Positions 63,814-64,000 of a stretch of 64,000 bases of DNA are shown one piece after another (within the stretch, counting starts at the first letter, position 1; each line of letters opens with the position of its first letter). The stretch is taken from NCBI GenBank assembly GCA_025765615.1, contig JAIVFJ010000026.1, positions 372,001-436,000 of the forward strand. The letters run 5' to 3'. Position numbers and translations under genes: made by a program. The notes below the pieces were generated by a model. It was not told the origin of the DNA and ran no database searches. It worked only from the letters and a program-made list of their open reading frames with translations. The DNA comes from Zopfochytrium polystomum (lineage: Eukaryota; Chytridiomycota; Chytridiomycetes; Chytridiales; Chytridiaceae).

Positions 63814-64000
63814 CGCGATCGCTCAGGGGAACGGGGTTCTTGTCAATTGGTGGTCTGGACGGAGGGGGAAAGGGAGTTGTTCGAACAGCGTTGGAGTCGC
63901 GATCGCTCTCGGAGGAGGGAGGTAGTAGATTAAAACGAGCGGCAGCGCCGTGGGTCCCTTCGTGGACGCCTGTTTTGGTGACAGAAGAGTTCGATGAAGC

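Overview
This window looks like nuclear DNA of a filamentous or zoosporic fungus, most likely an early-diverging (chytrid-grade) lineage. Housekeeping genes are fungal in type (HOPS subunit Vps39, CTP synthase, proteasome-assembly PSMD5 relative, GATA factor, RecQ helicase, WSC glycoprotein, LysM-CBM18-GH18 chitinase). Introns are short (about 45-170 nt, several of exactly 57 nt) with GT..AG ends and CTAAC/CTGAC branch-like motifs. Species cannot be told from the sequence alone.

Layout: 1-2.3 kb, 3' part of a Crinkler-like (CRN-like) P-loop NTPase/nuclease gene (copy A). 4.5-11.4 kb, VPS39, a small unknown gene and a PSMD5-like gene head to head. 12.3-15.3 kb, GATA zinc-finger factor. 17.3-19.7 kb, CTP synthase. 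21.6-22.5 kb, C2H2 protein. 24-26 kb, amino-acid permease of the LAT/APC type. 27.5-31.1 kb, a large unrecognised protein. 31.4-32.4 kb, SOUL haem-binding protein with a triplicated motif. 33.3-34 kb, exons of an unrecognised gene. 34.3-37.2 kb, killer-toxin-like multi-domain chitinase with broken frames. 38-39.5 kb, low-complexity protein with two degraded relatives at 46.1 and 50.3 kb. 40.4-43.7 kb, Sel1-repeat protein. 44.2-45.6 kb, dead piggyBac transposase. 46.5-49.7 kb, CRN-like copy B. 51.4-53.9 kb, WSC/mucin-like surface protein. 55.6-59.1 kb, CRN-like copy C, a pseudogene. 59.4-63.8 kb, RecQ helicase.

The most interesting system is the CRN-like family: three copies in 64 kb at three stages of decay. 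Copy A has intact Walker B and a QxK-type PD-(D/E)XK nuclease core; its Walker A lies outside the window. Copy B is full length but carries a one-base homopolymer frame break and a QVK to RVK change at the predicted nuclease centre. Copy C has lost Walker B, carries a stop codon and a frameshift, lacks the whole nuclease, and has been hit by a 442-bp MITE with a clear 5-bp target duplication and by two 362-bp repeats in opposite orientation that could form a long hairpin. The repeats retain RNA polymerase III A/B-box-like motifs. (GACA)n tracts recur in the sense strand of the leaders of three unrelated genes.

All coordinates of spliced genes are outer limits. Exon joins were read by eye from frame and splice-site agreement and were not tested against transcripts.
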